Source: Candidatus Heimdallarchaeota archaeon (GTDB taxonomy: Archaea; Asgardarchaeota; Heimdallarchaeia; Heimdallarchaeales; Kariarchaeaceae). From it: a DNA stretch of 64,000 nt. The notes beneath the pieces were generated by a model. That model had not been told where the DNA came from. It did not search any database and saw nothing but the letters and a program-made list of their open reading frames with translations. Location: assembly GCA_026702845.1 (NCBI GenBank), contig JADCLS010000005.1, positions 62,001 through 126,000 on the forward strand, written 5' to 3'. The position numbers were made by a program, and so were the translations under genes. This document shows, piece by piece, positions 51,161 through 61,872 of this stretch. Each line of letters opens with the position of its first letter. Positions within the stretch are counted from its first letter, which is position 1.

Positions 51161-54046
51161 TTAGTTGTGAAAATTTGTCAAATCTTTCTTCAGTGTTCTT
51201 TTAATGGATAAATACATGGAAATGAAAATGTTAACGAATAGCAGAAACAGTACCGTAAGTAGATTTCCAATGGGGAATACAAGTCTTCTCTTGATTTGTA
51301 TGGATTCACCAATGAAGTAATTGGTAAACAAGAATATTTCATTGACTAGATAGGAGTGCCCTATTCCAATTATCAACCCTATTACACTTGATAAGAAAAA
51401 TATTATGAATAGTTCTGCCATGACCAATTTGTACAGTTGACTGGTTCTGGCCCCTATTGCTCTGAGTATCTGAAATTCTCTATTTCTTTTATCTACCATA
51501 CTCGCAGTATAATTGAATGTGGACACAAGTAATGCTACGACGGAGATTATAAATGAAAAGGATAATAGCCCTGCGATACCAAAACCACTTTTCATAGATG
51601 TTATCCTATCCAGCTCCTCATACAATGATGTTTCTTTGAAAATTTTCGAGTTATTAAGTAAATTCTCCCTAATGTGTGTTATCTCATCATTACTGATCTC
51701 TTGCCCACTAGTTGTGCGAACAAAATATTGTGTGCCATTCAGAGGAGTATTTTCAAATTTATCCAGCTCGTATCCATGCTGTAGTGCGAGTATTTGATGA
51801 AAGAGCATCTCTGATACGAGCATGGTGTTGAAATGATTACCTGGCAATTGATTTACCAAACCCAGTACTTTGATATTTTCAATTCTTGCAATAGTGGTGG
51901 CATTCCCATCAAATTTGTCAATTCTTAAATCAATGGTTCCTCCCACTTTTGTATCAAGACTAAATAGCTGTTTTTGGGAGATATATACCCCAAGTGGATT
52001 CTCCTGAATTTTTGAAAGGGCCTCAATCGCTGTTTCCTTAATGAAATTATCCTCTTGCCATTTTATCACAGGAGTACCTTCTTCAATATTCTCAAGAATC
52101 TTATCTATTTGATAACATACAACTTTAATATTGGAGGATAAGGCATTAACTACCAGATTATCTGATTTTATTAGCCTATCAAAGCCTTCTATCTGTAGCA
52201 GATCCGAGCTGTAATTATCCGCAGTTGAAAAATCAATCTTCCAGTCCGCACCAACCTCCCATTCTAGTTCTCTTGTATTGACGAATTCCTCTGTATTTCC
52301 CTGTATTATAGACATACTTGTGATTGATAAGGTGAAAATTATGATGAAAATCAATCTATTAATATCTCCTCTCTTCCTCCAACTTGATATGAGGATTTTC
52401 TTAATATCCTTAAAGATTGATAATTCATAGTAGTTGCCTTTTAATGCCTGTGTTGCTCGATTAACTAGTCTCAACCCAACAGAGGATCCACCTACCCAGA
52501 AGAAAAATGGTGTGAGGCTAAAGATAAGACCCTTTTCAAATGGTGTGAAATCTCCGATCAAAGGAAATTGAAATTCATTGATTATTAGCACAACAAACCC
52601 AATTAGCGAAATAAAAAATATCCAGATATCAATTTTAAATCTCTCCCTATATCCTTCATTCTTGTTTTCCTGATTACTCAATCCTGCAACAATCATGAGA
52701 TCGATATATTTCTTTCCATTACGATACACCAGTACAAATGATAAAATGGAGATAACTAGTAATGTCTCAACATACACAATTGGATCGAAATAGAATTCAT
52801 TGCCTAGATCTGCAAAATACACTTGTTGTACTTTCATAAATCCACTCGCTGAGGATAGAAGCCATGCAAAGAAATCCCCAAAGAAATATCCTATTACAGA
52901 CCCAAAAATCAAAAACGTACTAACCTCATTTCGTAACTCGGCAAAAATCTGATTACCATCTGCTCCCTGCACCTTTTTTATGGCAATAGACTTTTTACGT
53001 TCCTCCAGGTTGATTTCAAGGCCAAAGATAAGAAAATGAACTGACAAAATGATTACAGGAATGCTGAGCAAGAAATAGAGTAGGGTTACGAATAGACTAA
53101 TTTGCTTATAGAAAATAATGGTCTCCTCGATGGTATTGTGACCTATAATATCAAAAGATGATTTTTTGGTCATCTGATTAATGAATTGTTCTATCTCTAA
53201 ATTGAATTGTTCAGGGTCTCCTATGTTGAAATTATCGATTATCAGCTTTGTAGCAACAAAGAAATTTCCATAAGTATGCATGGATTGATTGATGCTATCC
53301 AACTCTGCTGTCTCTAATAATTTTAGATTGAGGATGATGGCTTCCTGCTGAAAGGGATGACCACTAATCGCAGGATTGCTTTTTTTCATTGAATCATAGG
53401 TTCCTGCAATGGTTAGATTGGATATCATACTGGCATGATATGCATCTATGGATCCTGGTACAAGCTGAGCAAACACAACTAGAGGAATGGATGATCCAAT
53501 ATTCAATCCGGTTTTTCTTGCGATTTTTTCTGATATAATCACATTATTATCTGCAATATTTGCTTCTCCTTGAAAATTACGTGAACTAAGAGCATCTCCC
53601 ATGAATGTATCGAAAAAATTATCCTCAACAAAAAATGGTACTGCAGATCGACCTTTTGGTTCAATCATACTCAATGCTTCTTCAGAGAATATCCTTGCTT
53701 TCAATTCTGCGGTATCTTGATTCGCCAAAGAACTACCAATTACTGTGGTAGAAACTACTCGACTATCAGATTGTAATTCTGTACTAATTGCCTGCATGGT
53801 TTCAAGAGACTCATCTCCCATACAGTCAAATGCCACTTCAAATGGAAAATCTCCAACAAATGCTTCATAGGTATAGGTTGAGAGCTCCTTATTGTACAGT
53901 AAAATCCCTGAGAAAAGTGCAGAGAAGAGAATGATTCCGATAAACAAGGAGAATATTCTTCTTTTACTTCTCCATGAATCTTGAAGACCAGATGAGAAAT
54001 TATCAACATTTAACAATTCTATAACATTTCTCAATCTTGAATTCAT
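51161..54046 (-). CDS. FtsX/MacB-type ABC transporter permease
   Basis: The 961-residue protein begins with a cytoplasmic segment and a helix (RIFSLFIGIILFSALFSGILL). A large extracytoplasmic MacB-like domain of about 230 residues follows, then FtsX helices near 300-450. A second helix group and periplasmic-like domain come next, then a C-terminal FtsX unit with MVDKRNREFQILRAIGARTSQLY, the coupling-helix signature. It thus carries two FtsX halves in one chain, as in long lipoprotein-release or antimicrobial-peptide permeases. No ATPase gene is adjacent, so the partner must be elsewhere. Substrate unknown. Confidence 0.85.
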   Translation of the reverse strand: MNSRLRNVIELLNVDNFSSGLQDSWRSKRRIFSLFIGIILFSALFSGILLYNKELSTYTYEAFVGDFPFEVAFDCMGDESLETMQAISTELQSDSRVVSTTVIGSSLANQDTAELKARIFSEEALSMIEPKGRSAVPFFVEDNFFDTFMGDALSSRNFQGEANIADNNVIISEKIARKTGLNIGSSIPLVVFAQLVPGSIDAYHASMISNLTIAGTYDSMKKSNPAISGHPFQQEAIILNLKLLETAELDSINQSMHTYGNFFVATKLIIDNFNIGDPEQFNLEIEQFINQMTKKSSFDIIGHNTIEETIIFYKQISLFVTLLYFLLSIPVIILSVHFLIFGLEINLEERKKSIAIKKVQGADGNQIFAELRNEVSTFLIFGSVIGYFFGDFFAWLLSSASGFMKVQQVYFADLGNEFYFDPIVYVETLLVISILSFVLVYRNGKKYIDLMIVAGLSNQENKNEGYRERFKIDIWIFFISLIGFVVLIINEFQFPLIGDFTPFEKGLIFSLTPFFFWVGGSSVGLRLVNRATQALKGNYYELSIFKDIKKILISSWRKRGDINRLIFIIIFTLSITSMSIIQGNTEEFVNTRELEWEVGADWKIDFSTADNYSSDLLQIEGFDRLIKSDNLVVNALSSNIKVVCYQIDKILENIEEGTPVIKWQEDNFIKETAIEALSKIQENPLGVYISQKQLFSLDTKVGGTIDLRIDKFDGNATTIARIENIKVLGLVNQLPGNHFNTMLVSEMLFHQILALQHGYELDKFENTPLNGTQYFVRTTSGQEISNDEITHIRENLLNNSKIFKETSLYEELDRITSMKSGFGIAGLLSFSFIISVVALLVSTFNYTASMVDKRNREFQILRAIGARTSQLYKLVMAELFIIFFLSSVIGLIIGIGHSYLVNEIFLFTNYFIGESIQIKRRLVFPIGNLLTVLFLLFVNIFISMYLSIKRTLKKDLTNFHN

Positions 54047-54308
54047 TCAAATTCTCCAATATCTAATGAGATAATTCCATTAGTATAATTTAAATGATAT
54101 ATTCCTAGAAAATCAATTTGATTAAAATATTCAATTCTTCTTCGATTAATCTAGAAACAACATTTCTTATATTTCAATACAACGATTTTTCCTGCTATCT
54201 GTGCAAATTACTATCAAATTCACCCATTTTTACATAATTGTAATGATTTTAATGTAATTGAAAATTGTAGATCAATAGTTATTTAAATCACGTGCATTTA
54301 CGATCTGT

Positions 54309-56045
54309 GTGGCCGTTGTAAGTAGTGAAGCTGTTGTACAGCCGGTGAAAATACATAATCGTTACTTATCAGTAGATATAATCAGAGGATCAAGCATTTT
54401 TAGCATGTATGTTCTTCATACGATTATGATTTCATTGGATGATGATGCATATTTTGATAAAATTGATAAAGGACCAATTTTAAATGTAATTTTATTGTTA
54501 ATCTTGCCATTTATGGGAGGACTTGCTGGGTTATTTCTGCTATCATCCTCGATTGGTACAATGATATCAATGCAACGGAATTTAGAGAGAGGATATTCCA
54601 TCAAAGACATCAGAACCAGGCAGATCATCATGGGATTATTGATATTGTTTTTTGCCATGTTAACTGAAGGTGTATTGGGCTATCATGCAGTAGTTGGAAA
54701 ATTCTTCAAGAATATCACATCATTAAGCACCAATATTTTCAAACCTGCATTATTTAGAACATATCATTTTGAAACTATTCACACCATTGCGTGGTGCATA
54801 ATTATCAATGGTATTACTCATACGATAATAGCTAAACGTCATGATCTAAAAGTAAATGCAGAAAAGGCAATTAAAACTTACTGGATACTTATTGTCGTTG
54901 TACTAGTTCTAACCCCAATTATCTGGTGGTTACTATCTGTGCTCATTCCAGGATATCCATACCAAAAAAATCCTGTGACTGGAAAGGATATGTATATGCC
55001 ATACATTGGAAAATCTCCATGGTATGATTTTATATTATATTTCTTTATCAATCCTCTTGGTGCACCACCTGAGCCTATCTTACCATATCTAGCCATAAGT
55101 TATTTAGGCAGTATTATAGGATTACAAATGACCCAGAAACATGATGAGACATTTGATAGAACCTTTATCCGAAAATATTTCAAAATAGGATTGCTTGCAT
55201 TCATTGTAGGTTTGATTGGTATTGGCATAGTTCTCAGTAATTTACCCAAGATTGCAGAAATTGTGGCACGATACAGAAAAATTTCAGATCATAGGTCTTG
55301 GACTGGTGAGAATGGGGTGGCTGGTGGTTGGCTATTCCAATTTCTGGCAGTAAATGGGGTTTCATTGATGTTCATGATGTTTGCCATTCGAGGTGTTGAG
55401 TGTCGAGATAGTGGTGAAATATTGAGATATTCCAAAAGAAGTGCATTTTTCAGAAGGTTTGGAACAATAGCTTTCACCCTATATGCCATGCAATCCATTA
55501 TCTATATATGGGCTATACCTGTGAACTTAATTTTTGGGTATGAGTTAGGCACAAGAGTACCTTGGTTACCTACATTATTGATTTTGTTTTTAGTTATAAC
55601 ATCGATACATTATCTGATGAAGTGGTGGGAGAAACGTGGATATGTTGGTAGTCTCGAATGGATGATAGCGACAATAGGATTATCCCTGGCAAATATTCGT
55701 AAACAGATTATTGTTGATGATGAGAACCTGAAATGGCATGAGAAGGGCAGAATTAATGTGCAAGGAGTGTTTTATAACGCTCATTGGATGAATTTCCCAG
55801 AATACGATAAGGAAACTATGGCTAAAGATGAAGTTAAACTTCTAAAATATTTCTTTATTGCTGGAATTTTTGTGTTTCCATTTGCCTTCACAGGCTTATA
55901 TCAGGTGTTTTACATGAGGAAAAAGCATCCAGATATCAATTTAAACCCCATATTATACCGATTTATGGTTTTGAATATCTTTTATACATTATTCTTCTTA
56001 TTCACAATCTTTTTCTCATTAAGAGATTTAGGTATCAAGATCTAA
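54309..56045 (+). CDS. Multispanning membrane protein, acyltransferase-like (DUF418/HGSNAT-like)
   Basis: The 578-residue protein starts at GTG 54309 (a GTG at 54342 is possible). The opening RYLSVDIIRGSSIFSMYVLH resembles the start of heparan-glucosaminide acetyltransferase-like and DUF418-type membrane acyltransferases (RxxxlDxlRGlai). About ten to eleven hydrophobic helices follow, with a soluble loop near residues 455-505. Conserved His in TYHFETIHTIAW fits that superfamily. It may acylate a surface glycan. Single gene. Confidence 0.65.
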   Translation: MAVVSSEAVVQPVKIHNRYLSVDIIRGSSIFSMYVLHTIMISLDDDAYFDKIDKGPILNVILLLILPFMGGLAGLFLLSSSIGTMISMQRNLERGYSIKDIRTRQIIMGLLILFFAMLTEGVLGYHAVVGKFFKNITSLSTNIFKPALFRTYHFETIHTIAWCIIINGITHTIIAKRHDLKVNAEKAIKTYWILIVVVLVLTPIIWWLLSVLIPGYPYQKNPVTGKDMYMPYIGKSPWYDFILYFFINPLGAPPEPILPYLAISYLGSIIGLQMTQKHDETFDRTFIRKYFKIGLLAFIVGLIGIGIVLSNLPKIAEIVARYRKISDHRSWTGENGVAGGWLFQFLAVNGVSLMFMMFAIRGVECRDSGEILRYSKRSAFFRRFGTIAFTLYAMQSIIYIWAIPVNLIFGYELGTRVPWLPTLLILFLVITSIHYLMKWWEKRGYVGSLEWMIATIGLSLANIRKQIIVDDENLKWHEKGRINVQGVFYNAHWMNFPEYDKETMAKDEVKLLKYFFIAGIFVFPFAFTGLYQVFYMRKKHPDINLNPILYRFMVLNIFYTLFFLFTIFFSLRDLGIKI

Positions 56046-56049
56046 GATT

Positions 56050-56433
56050 TTATGGTTCAAATCCTTCTTGAGTGAAAACTTGAAGAGGTCGATATTTGCT
56101 GGCAACAATTATCTGTCCTTCATTATTACTTTGGAGTTTATAAGGGTTGATCAAATCACCTTCCTCAAACCCAGCCTTCCCCCAACTAAGAATAAAATTC
56201 CCATCCATATCCAATTTTAATATGCGGTTATTGAATGTATCTGCAAAGTAGATATTTTCGTCAAGTACTAGTATATCTTGAGGAAAAGAATAGGAATTTG
56301 TATCTGCTTCACCTCCGATGGAATCTACTAGATCATACACTCCAGATAAATTGATAATATCAGATGAAACAGGTTTAATTGAGAGAAGAAGGAAAATTTG
56401 TAGATAGACCTTCCATGACCACATGGATCTCAT
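56050..56433 (-). CDS. Secreted NHL-repeat fragment
   Basis: The product, 127 residues from ATG 56433, has a signal-like start (WSWKVYLQIFLLLSIKPVSS) and then about two NHL beta-propeller blades (FPQDILVLDENIYFADTFNNRILKLD in part, then FILSWGKAG). A full propeller needs about six blades, so this is a truncated copy or it oligomerises. It is convergent with the preceding gene and ends 4 bp from it. No frame extension is visible. Confidence 0.6.
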   Translation of the reverse strand: MRSMWSWKVYLQIFLLLSIKPVSSDIINLSGVYDLVDSIGGEADTNSYSFPQDILVLDENIYFADTFNNRILKLDMDGNFILSWGKAGFEEGDLINPYKLQSNNEGQIIVASKYRPLQVFTQEGFEP

Positions 56434-56475
56434 GTTAACTATATAATAATAAGTATTTATTGCGTAATGGATCAA

Positions 56476-56947
56476 ATTGACAAAATTTTCTTAAAAATCT
56501 CACGTTACAGGGAGTGACAACATATTTTAATAAAATTTACAACCTACATTAGTTATTATAGAACAAATCCTTGTTATAAAAAATAGAATCAAGATCGAAT
56601 TTATACTAGAATCAGGTCATTGAGCAAAATCCAACTCAAATCTCACATTAATTATATCCTACGCATTCTAACTATTTTTATGGATATAGTTGAAATTTTC
56701 TTCATAATTTGTTTGCTCTTGTTTTTCTTACTAGTATTGCTCACTTTGAGATAAATTCGTTTCTCGCAGATCCTACCCGGCTCAAAATACTATGGTATAT
56801 GTATAAAATCGTATTATATATTGGTCTACAGTACAGCTCAATTGTATTTGTCTTGATATTTTTCTTCTTTCTTTCTCCTGATTTTCTCTAAATCATTTTT
56901 TATTTTTTCAGTTCGTGTATCTTATCGATGATTTTGTACTTCATGAT
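56476..56947. other. Intergenic region downstream of the TnpB-like gene
   Basis: This 472-bp AT-rich gap follows the TnpB stop codon (minus strand), so it is where the right end of the element and the 3-prime part of its guide RNA would be sought. I could not define an end or hairpin by eye. One ATCGAT is at 56924. A hydrophobic open frame at 56709-56891 is not supported. Confidence 0.35.
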
Positions 56948-58930
56948 CTAATTTTTTGACAAAATTTTATTATTTGCTTGTTCGTTCACACTAACAATGT
57001 GTCGCCGTTTTTGCTTTTTATTCTTTGTAGAATATAGAACTATGTTAGCATGTTGTTTTTCAACGATTCGTGTGTTCTTCTGAATTTCAGAAGAGGTTTC
57101 CAAGCTTTCCGATTGATCATCTTTGGACATTCGTCCATAACCGGTTGTTCCAGAGGAACGAGGACTTCTCTTTTGAGCATTCGGCTTGTATCTAACTTTT
57201 CCGTTCTTCTGAACAGGTAGATACCTTCCTAGTCCTTTCTTACCAAACGATGTTTTTGTAAGCTTACGTTGTTTTATCGCTCGTTTTGCAATGTTAATTG
57301 CTCCATTCATATCAGCATTACCTCTCCAGCCACATTTGTTGCAGATAAAAAGTGATTGCTTAGGTCTCTCTCCGCGCATATTACACTTCCAGCAGGTCTT
57401 AGAGGTCCAGGCCTCGTTTACAATCGACAATCTTGTCTCTTGACCCAGCTCTGAGAGTTTGTTCTCAAGCATAAATGTGATACGTGAGAATGCCCATTTG
57501 TGTATTCTCTTACGATGTAGCTTGTTAACATTTCCCCTCTGAGCAGAGAATCTAATCCCCTTGAGTTTGCCGATAGAGACAAATAGATTATATTTTTGGT
57601 TCAATGAAGCAATATAGGTCATCATCTGAGCGATGATTTGTCTATCAATATCAAGTTTGAGATTAGCTCGTTTGTTTCTAAGAGATTTGAGTTTTCTGTA
57701 GATCCCATCTGTTTTTTTATCAAATTGAGTTTCCAGCAATGTAATAAGAGAGAGTGACTGTTTGATATTTATCAGCAGCTTACGCTCATCATACAGTGTT
57801 TTCTTTCTGCTATCACCCTTCTTGAGTGCAGTCAGTTGTGCATTGTACCAGCCCAGAACACTATTCACATCTGCCAGTAGCTTTTCATTTAAGAGTAGCA
57901 TCTGAGAGAGAGTGGAAAGCGAGAGATTTTGCAGGTATGAATTCAGAGTAGATAATTCAATACTGAGCGATGAGGTATTGAATTGCTTTATTGAGAGTTT
58001 ATTTATCTTAATCTCAAAATTCTTGATCAGCTTATCAAGTATTCTCACCTCCTTGATTCTCATCAATGTTGAGATTGTATTCTCCAATCGCTGATAACTC
58101 TGCTCAACATCTCTTGATACCTTGAAGATTTTCTGATCTGAAATACCTTTAGGAGTGACTAGTGCAGTTGATGCTGCAATATTGATTCCAAGGTCAATTC
58201 CCAGAACTGCATTGGGTTTGGCATCTGAGCTTTTATATCGCTTGTCTTCAATTTTGATCAGTTGTTCAAATTCAATATTCTTGATACTCTTCTCCACTGA
58301 CAATGATACCCAGAGCTGATTATTCACATCATAATGAATTCTCACACTCTTGATCTCACCTTCAGCGAATTTGGTAAAATGATAATTATTCAATTCTAAT
58401 GGGATATCAAGCACTTTATGCCTTGTATAAGATTTGCCTTCTCTGATCATTTTGGGGTTTGTATCCATGGAATCCATGATTGATATAATCATATTCTTCT
58501 GATCTAACTTGAATCTGCGATATCCGATAGAACGGGGGATTAATCCGGAACCATTTGAACCAGGTTTTTGTGTATTATTCCTCTTGTTCTTCTTCAATGC
58601 AAGATAGGAATTATACATCGCAATTGCATTATCTCTACATTCCTTGAATTCATTCAAGGAGATACGTGGATATCTAGCCTTCAAATCATGTTTAACTACA
58701 GTTCTTGTTGCAGTAGTAGCAGTAAGTACATCTAGCTTCTTATCAACAATTTTGTGTTTTAATTCTCCTTTTCTGTCAATATCTCTCAGAATGTTCTCAT
58801 TTTCTCGTATAATATTGATATAGTCTCTGATTACTCGTGTATCTCGATATAAAATCTGATGTAATCTTTGAAGAGCTTCATCACTCATCTCAGATTTCTT
58901 CACTTTCGCTTTAACACCGATATACACCAT
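56948..58930 (-). mobile_element. tnpB: TnpB-family RNA-guided nuclease (IS200/IS605-IS607 type), rearranged RuvC, no TnpA
   Basis: The product, 660 residues from ATG 58930 (a GTG lies three codons upstream), is long for TnpB (about 400). RuvC-I is GIDLGIN near Asp 245. The usual RuvC-II Glu position reads SIGKLKGI near 453 with Gly instead of Glu. A conserved Glu sits 52 residues on in NEAWTSKTC near 505. A zinc finger CWKC/CNKC follows, then RuvC-III GNADMNGAINIA near 539. A coiled insertion of about 150 residues splits the RuvC parts, and a basic tail ends the chain. This rearranged glutamate pattern is known from some TnpBs and from eukaryotic Fanzors. No TnpA transposase is adjacent, so the element is an orphan. 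Confidence 0.88.
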
Positions 58931-59092
58931 GATAATCACTTTTAATTTTACGTATGAACATAATAATACTAGGCATTTTCCTATATAAACTTATGAGACT
59001 GTTAATTATTTCTTATTTCTTCGCGGATATATAGTAAATTTCTAGTCTAAATACAGACTCTCTAGTTATCAAATTTTATGTCTCCATTACCT

Positions 59093-59215
59093 TCACTCAC
59101 AGAAATTCAGAAATACAGTTTCGATAACTTTAGTGATGATCTTTTTTGTAAGGAATCTTGATCCGACAAAGATAATTGTTGATGCGATTAGTAAGATCCA
59201 TTGAAGTAAATTCAT
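59093..59215 (-). CDS. Possible small single-helix membrane protein
   Basis: The ATG at 59215 gives 40 residues with one membrane helix (WILLIASTIIFVGSRFL) and a basic stretch after it. A longer frame to 59302 adds polar residues and starts in a purine-rich tract. No homology is recognised. Similar in size and kind to the gene at 59730, so a family of tiny membrane proteins is possible. Weak support. Confidence 0.3.
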   Translation of the reverse strand: MNLLQWILLIASTIIFVGSRFLTKKIITKVIETVFLNFCE

Positions 59216-59298
59216 ATTTCTACATATAATACTTGATATTATTATTGATTGGTGTAAATTTGGATTATTATTGATTAGATAGTGGATTCTGTTTCTTT

Positions 59299-59343
59299 TC
59301 ATTTCTTTTCTTTTCTTTCTCTCGTTTTCTTTCTTTTTCTTCT
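59299..59343. repeat. Polypyrimidine/polypurine tract
   Basis: About 45 bases are almost pure pyrimidine on the plus strand, mostly TTTTC and TTTC units. It lies upstream of the small membrane-protein frame and within the 427-bp gene-poor gap 59303-59729, in which nothing else was identified. Confidence 0.5.
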
Positions 59344-59729
59344 GATATAATTATTAATGAGGTAGCTCAATAGAGGTATATTATAAACTCTCACCCCAAG
59401 ATATCTCTATTGAGTCCTAATATATGGTTCATATCTGGGTGATACGATTACCATGCACGACTGATTCTTTCGCTCCAACTTGAAGCACAGGAATGATTAC
59501 AAATGAATGGAATATTTGATATTTTATTTCAAATGAATTACAGAGTTTAAATATGATTATTGAAATAATTGTTTAATTAAGGACCAATGACATTATTATT
59601 ATTTTATTGGTTCTTTCTCCCTCCCCCAGAATTTTTCAAATATCAATCAATATACTCGATATGGAGGACTCATGCTTGAAATTACTTGTGTGCAAGTATT
59701 TAATAGAATTGAATGATGAAGAATAGCGA

Positions 59730-59918
59730 TTATATTCGTTTCTTCTTCGATTCTCGATATTTTTCAGAGATAGTTTTGTAGAGAATTGCTGCTATAATCA
59801 GTAAACCAGTAGCTACTAAAATCTCTTTGATATAAAAATATGAATAAGTATCAGGTGCAAATGGAGTTGTTGTGGGTATTTGATAGTAAGTATTGTATAT
59901 GGTTGGTCCCATGGGCAT
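59730..59918 (-). CDS. Possible small membrane protein
   Basis: The 62-residue protein from ATG 59918 has a Tyr/Thr/Pro-rich N-terminal half (TIYNTYYQIPTTTPFAPDT), one membrane helix (ILVATGLLIIAAILY) and a basic tail. The layout, an extracellular linker, helix and basic end, is that of a C-terminal surface anchor, but no larger domain is joined. It follows the 587-residue zinc-finger gene on the same strand by 19 bp and may be co-transcribed. Function unknown. Confidence 0.4.
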   Translation of the reverse strand: MPMGPTIYNTYYQIPTTTPFAPDTYSYFYIKEILVATGLLIIAAILYKTISEKYRESKKKRI

Positions 59919-59937
59919 AGGAGATCCAACAAAATAT

Positions 59938-61701
59938 TCAAGATGAGCTATTTAAATAATATTCAATTATTGAATTATCAATTACTCTACCACATTCACA
60001 ATATTGTTTTTCTAATTTGGCATTTGCATTACAACATATTCGAATCATTATTCCGTTAATTTCAATCATTCTTATATCATTTCTAAAAATTTCATTTTCA
60101 AGGTCAATTCTATCAGCCATATCAAAAAATCGTATTAAATCCTCCATCACTTTCTTTATAGAGGAAGCAAATCCTCTTTCTAAAATAATCTTTACCTCTG
60201 GAATTTTCGATATCACATTAAAAGACATATCATTACCTATTTCGATTGTATCAAGATGATCCTTGATCTCGGTTACTTTAAAGTAATAAAAGATCTTTGA
60301 TAATATAAGTTCATGGGATTCTTTTATACTGAGTATATCTGTTTCATTCTGAAATCTTGATGATAAATCTAGTAATTCAGTCCCTCTATTTAATTTTTCA
60401 AACATTTCAAATACATTTGACATTAATACTCTACTTGCCACTCTGCCATAAATTTCCATATAATATGTAAATAAACTAATAAAATTATATAGGTCATAAT
60501 TTATTACTCTAATAAAAGTTTTATCAAAATCAAAAATTGGAACATTAGAGAAAGATGAAATGCTTTTTTGTATTTCATTATAGATAATTATTGAAGATTT
60601 AGTAATATTAATTAATAAATCTGAAAACTCAATGATACCTAAATTAGTATTTAATAAATCATTAGCTTTTAGTAATAATATGTTCTTTTTTAATTCAAAG
60701 TCAAGCCAAGTATCAGGTGACTGCTCTTTGAGATTGTCATATATCTCATTAATTCTTTTGAGGAAATATTCAAATGCCTTGGTATCTTCTGAACTGTAGG
60801 AAATATTAAAATCTTTATACTCCATAAGATTTGGATATACGATTACTTCATCATTTACTTTTCCATACTTATTCAGAAAGTAATCTTGAAATCTATTATT
60901 CTCATACAGATAATGTCTTGATAAAATATCAGATGACTGTAAATTAAGTTGTGGGTCCGCTTTTATTGCCTCATATTCACAATTTTTGCAAAAATATTTC
61001 TTTTTTAGAAATGATTTATTATATTTAGAACAATCAAAGCAGATTGGTTGTTTACATATTTGACAAGACTTGATATTTTTATCTAATCTCAAACATATTT
61101 GACACATACCTTTAGGTTTCCCAATTATATCACCTTTCTTAGGACTATTACCGTAAGTATAAATATAATATTCCTCTCCGTTTGTAGTAAAATATATTTC
61201 ACCTAATACTAATTTCATTAATTGTGATAAAGGTTCAATATTCATATCTTGTGGTAATACTGTAGTGACTGCTGAATAAGTTGTAATGGAATTTCTTTTT
61301 TTGATCTCATAAGTTACTTCACTTTGAAATCGATTTACCATTTCTTCAAATAGACCTGGTAGTGGATTAAATTCTAAATTTGTTATACCAAAGGTGTCCC
61401 AAGGTAAATATGAAAGTTCATTTATCCATTCTTCTTTATATTTTGTGGAACCTGGTTTACTATAATATACGTCTCCGTCGTAATACACCTCACCTTTTTC
61501 CCTTACTCTTCTAATTCGTTTACCATGAGCATGGAAATCTTTTTTTATATTATACTTAAAATGATATACTCGATGAAAATCAACATAAGATGCAAGAAAT
61601 TTAATTTTTGACACATCATCGATTTTTAATTTTTTACTAATACTTGTTAATATTATATTTGATTTTCCATCTGATGGAATGTGAGTTACTATATCTTCCA
61701 T
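59938..61701 (-). CDS. Hypothetical protein with eight-cysteine cross-brace zinc finger
   Basis: The 587-residue protein is unknown. Residues about 199-239 hold CQICLRLDKNIKSCQIC, then PICFDC and finally CKNC. Four CxxC pairs in this spacing suit a two-zinc cross-brace finger (FYVE, PHD, RING or B-box kind). Near residues 555-575 CC plus CECG may form another site. The middle 300 residues are charged and helical. The N-terminal 190 residues look like a mixed alpha-beta domain (DGDVYYSKPGSTKYKEEW). It is AT-rich, with a TATA-like element TTATATATAAG just upstream. No enzyme motif seen. Confidence 0.65.
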   Translation of the reverse strand: MEDIVTHIPSDGKSNIILTSISKKLKIDDVSKIKFLASYVDFHRVYHFKYNIKKDFHAHGKRIRRVREKGEVYYDGDVYYSKPGSTKYKEEWINELSYLPWDTFGITNLEFNPLPGLFEEMVNRFQSEVTYEIKKRNSITTYSAVTTVLPQDMNIEPLSQLMKLVLGEIYFTTNGEEYYIYTYGNSPKKGDIIGKPKGMCQICLRLDKNIKSCQICKQPICFDCSKYNKSFLKKKYFCKNCEYEAIKADPQLNLQSSDILSRHYLYENNRFQDYFLNKYGKVNDEVIVYPNLMEYKDFNISYSSEDTKAFEYFLKRINEIYDNLKEQSPDTWLDFELKKNILLLKANDLLNTNLGIIEFSDLLINITKSSIIIYNEIQKSISSFSNVPIFDFDKTFIRVINYDLYNFISLFTYYMEIYGRVASRVLMSNVFEMFEKLNRGTELLDLSSRFQNETDILSIKESHELILSKIFYYFKVTEIKDHLDTIEIGNDMSFNVISKIPEVKIILERGFASSIKKVMEDLIRFFDMADRIDLENEIFRNDIRMIEINGIMIRICCNANAKLEKQYCECGRVIDNSIIEYYLNSSS

Positions 61702-61872
61702 ATCGTTGAATACAAGACATTATATATAAGTAAAACGCTTCATTGGAAAGCAGCGCAACTGAATAATCAATGATTTAAAGGCCCTAAATTATAAAATTAA
61801 TTGTTATAATATGATTACTATTATTTTATGCTGTTATTTACTTGAATTGATGAATTATTTTAGTATAATAAT

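Noticed and set aside
56050..56066. Sequence like a tRNA T-loop (GGTTCAAATCC)
   Set aside because: It is the coding end of the NHL fragment and there is no matching acceptor stem or anticodon arm around it.
56709..56891. 60-codon hydrophobic open frame downstream of the TnpB gene
   Set aside because: Hydrophobic residues are expected from T-rich DNA; no start signal or neighbour support.
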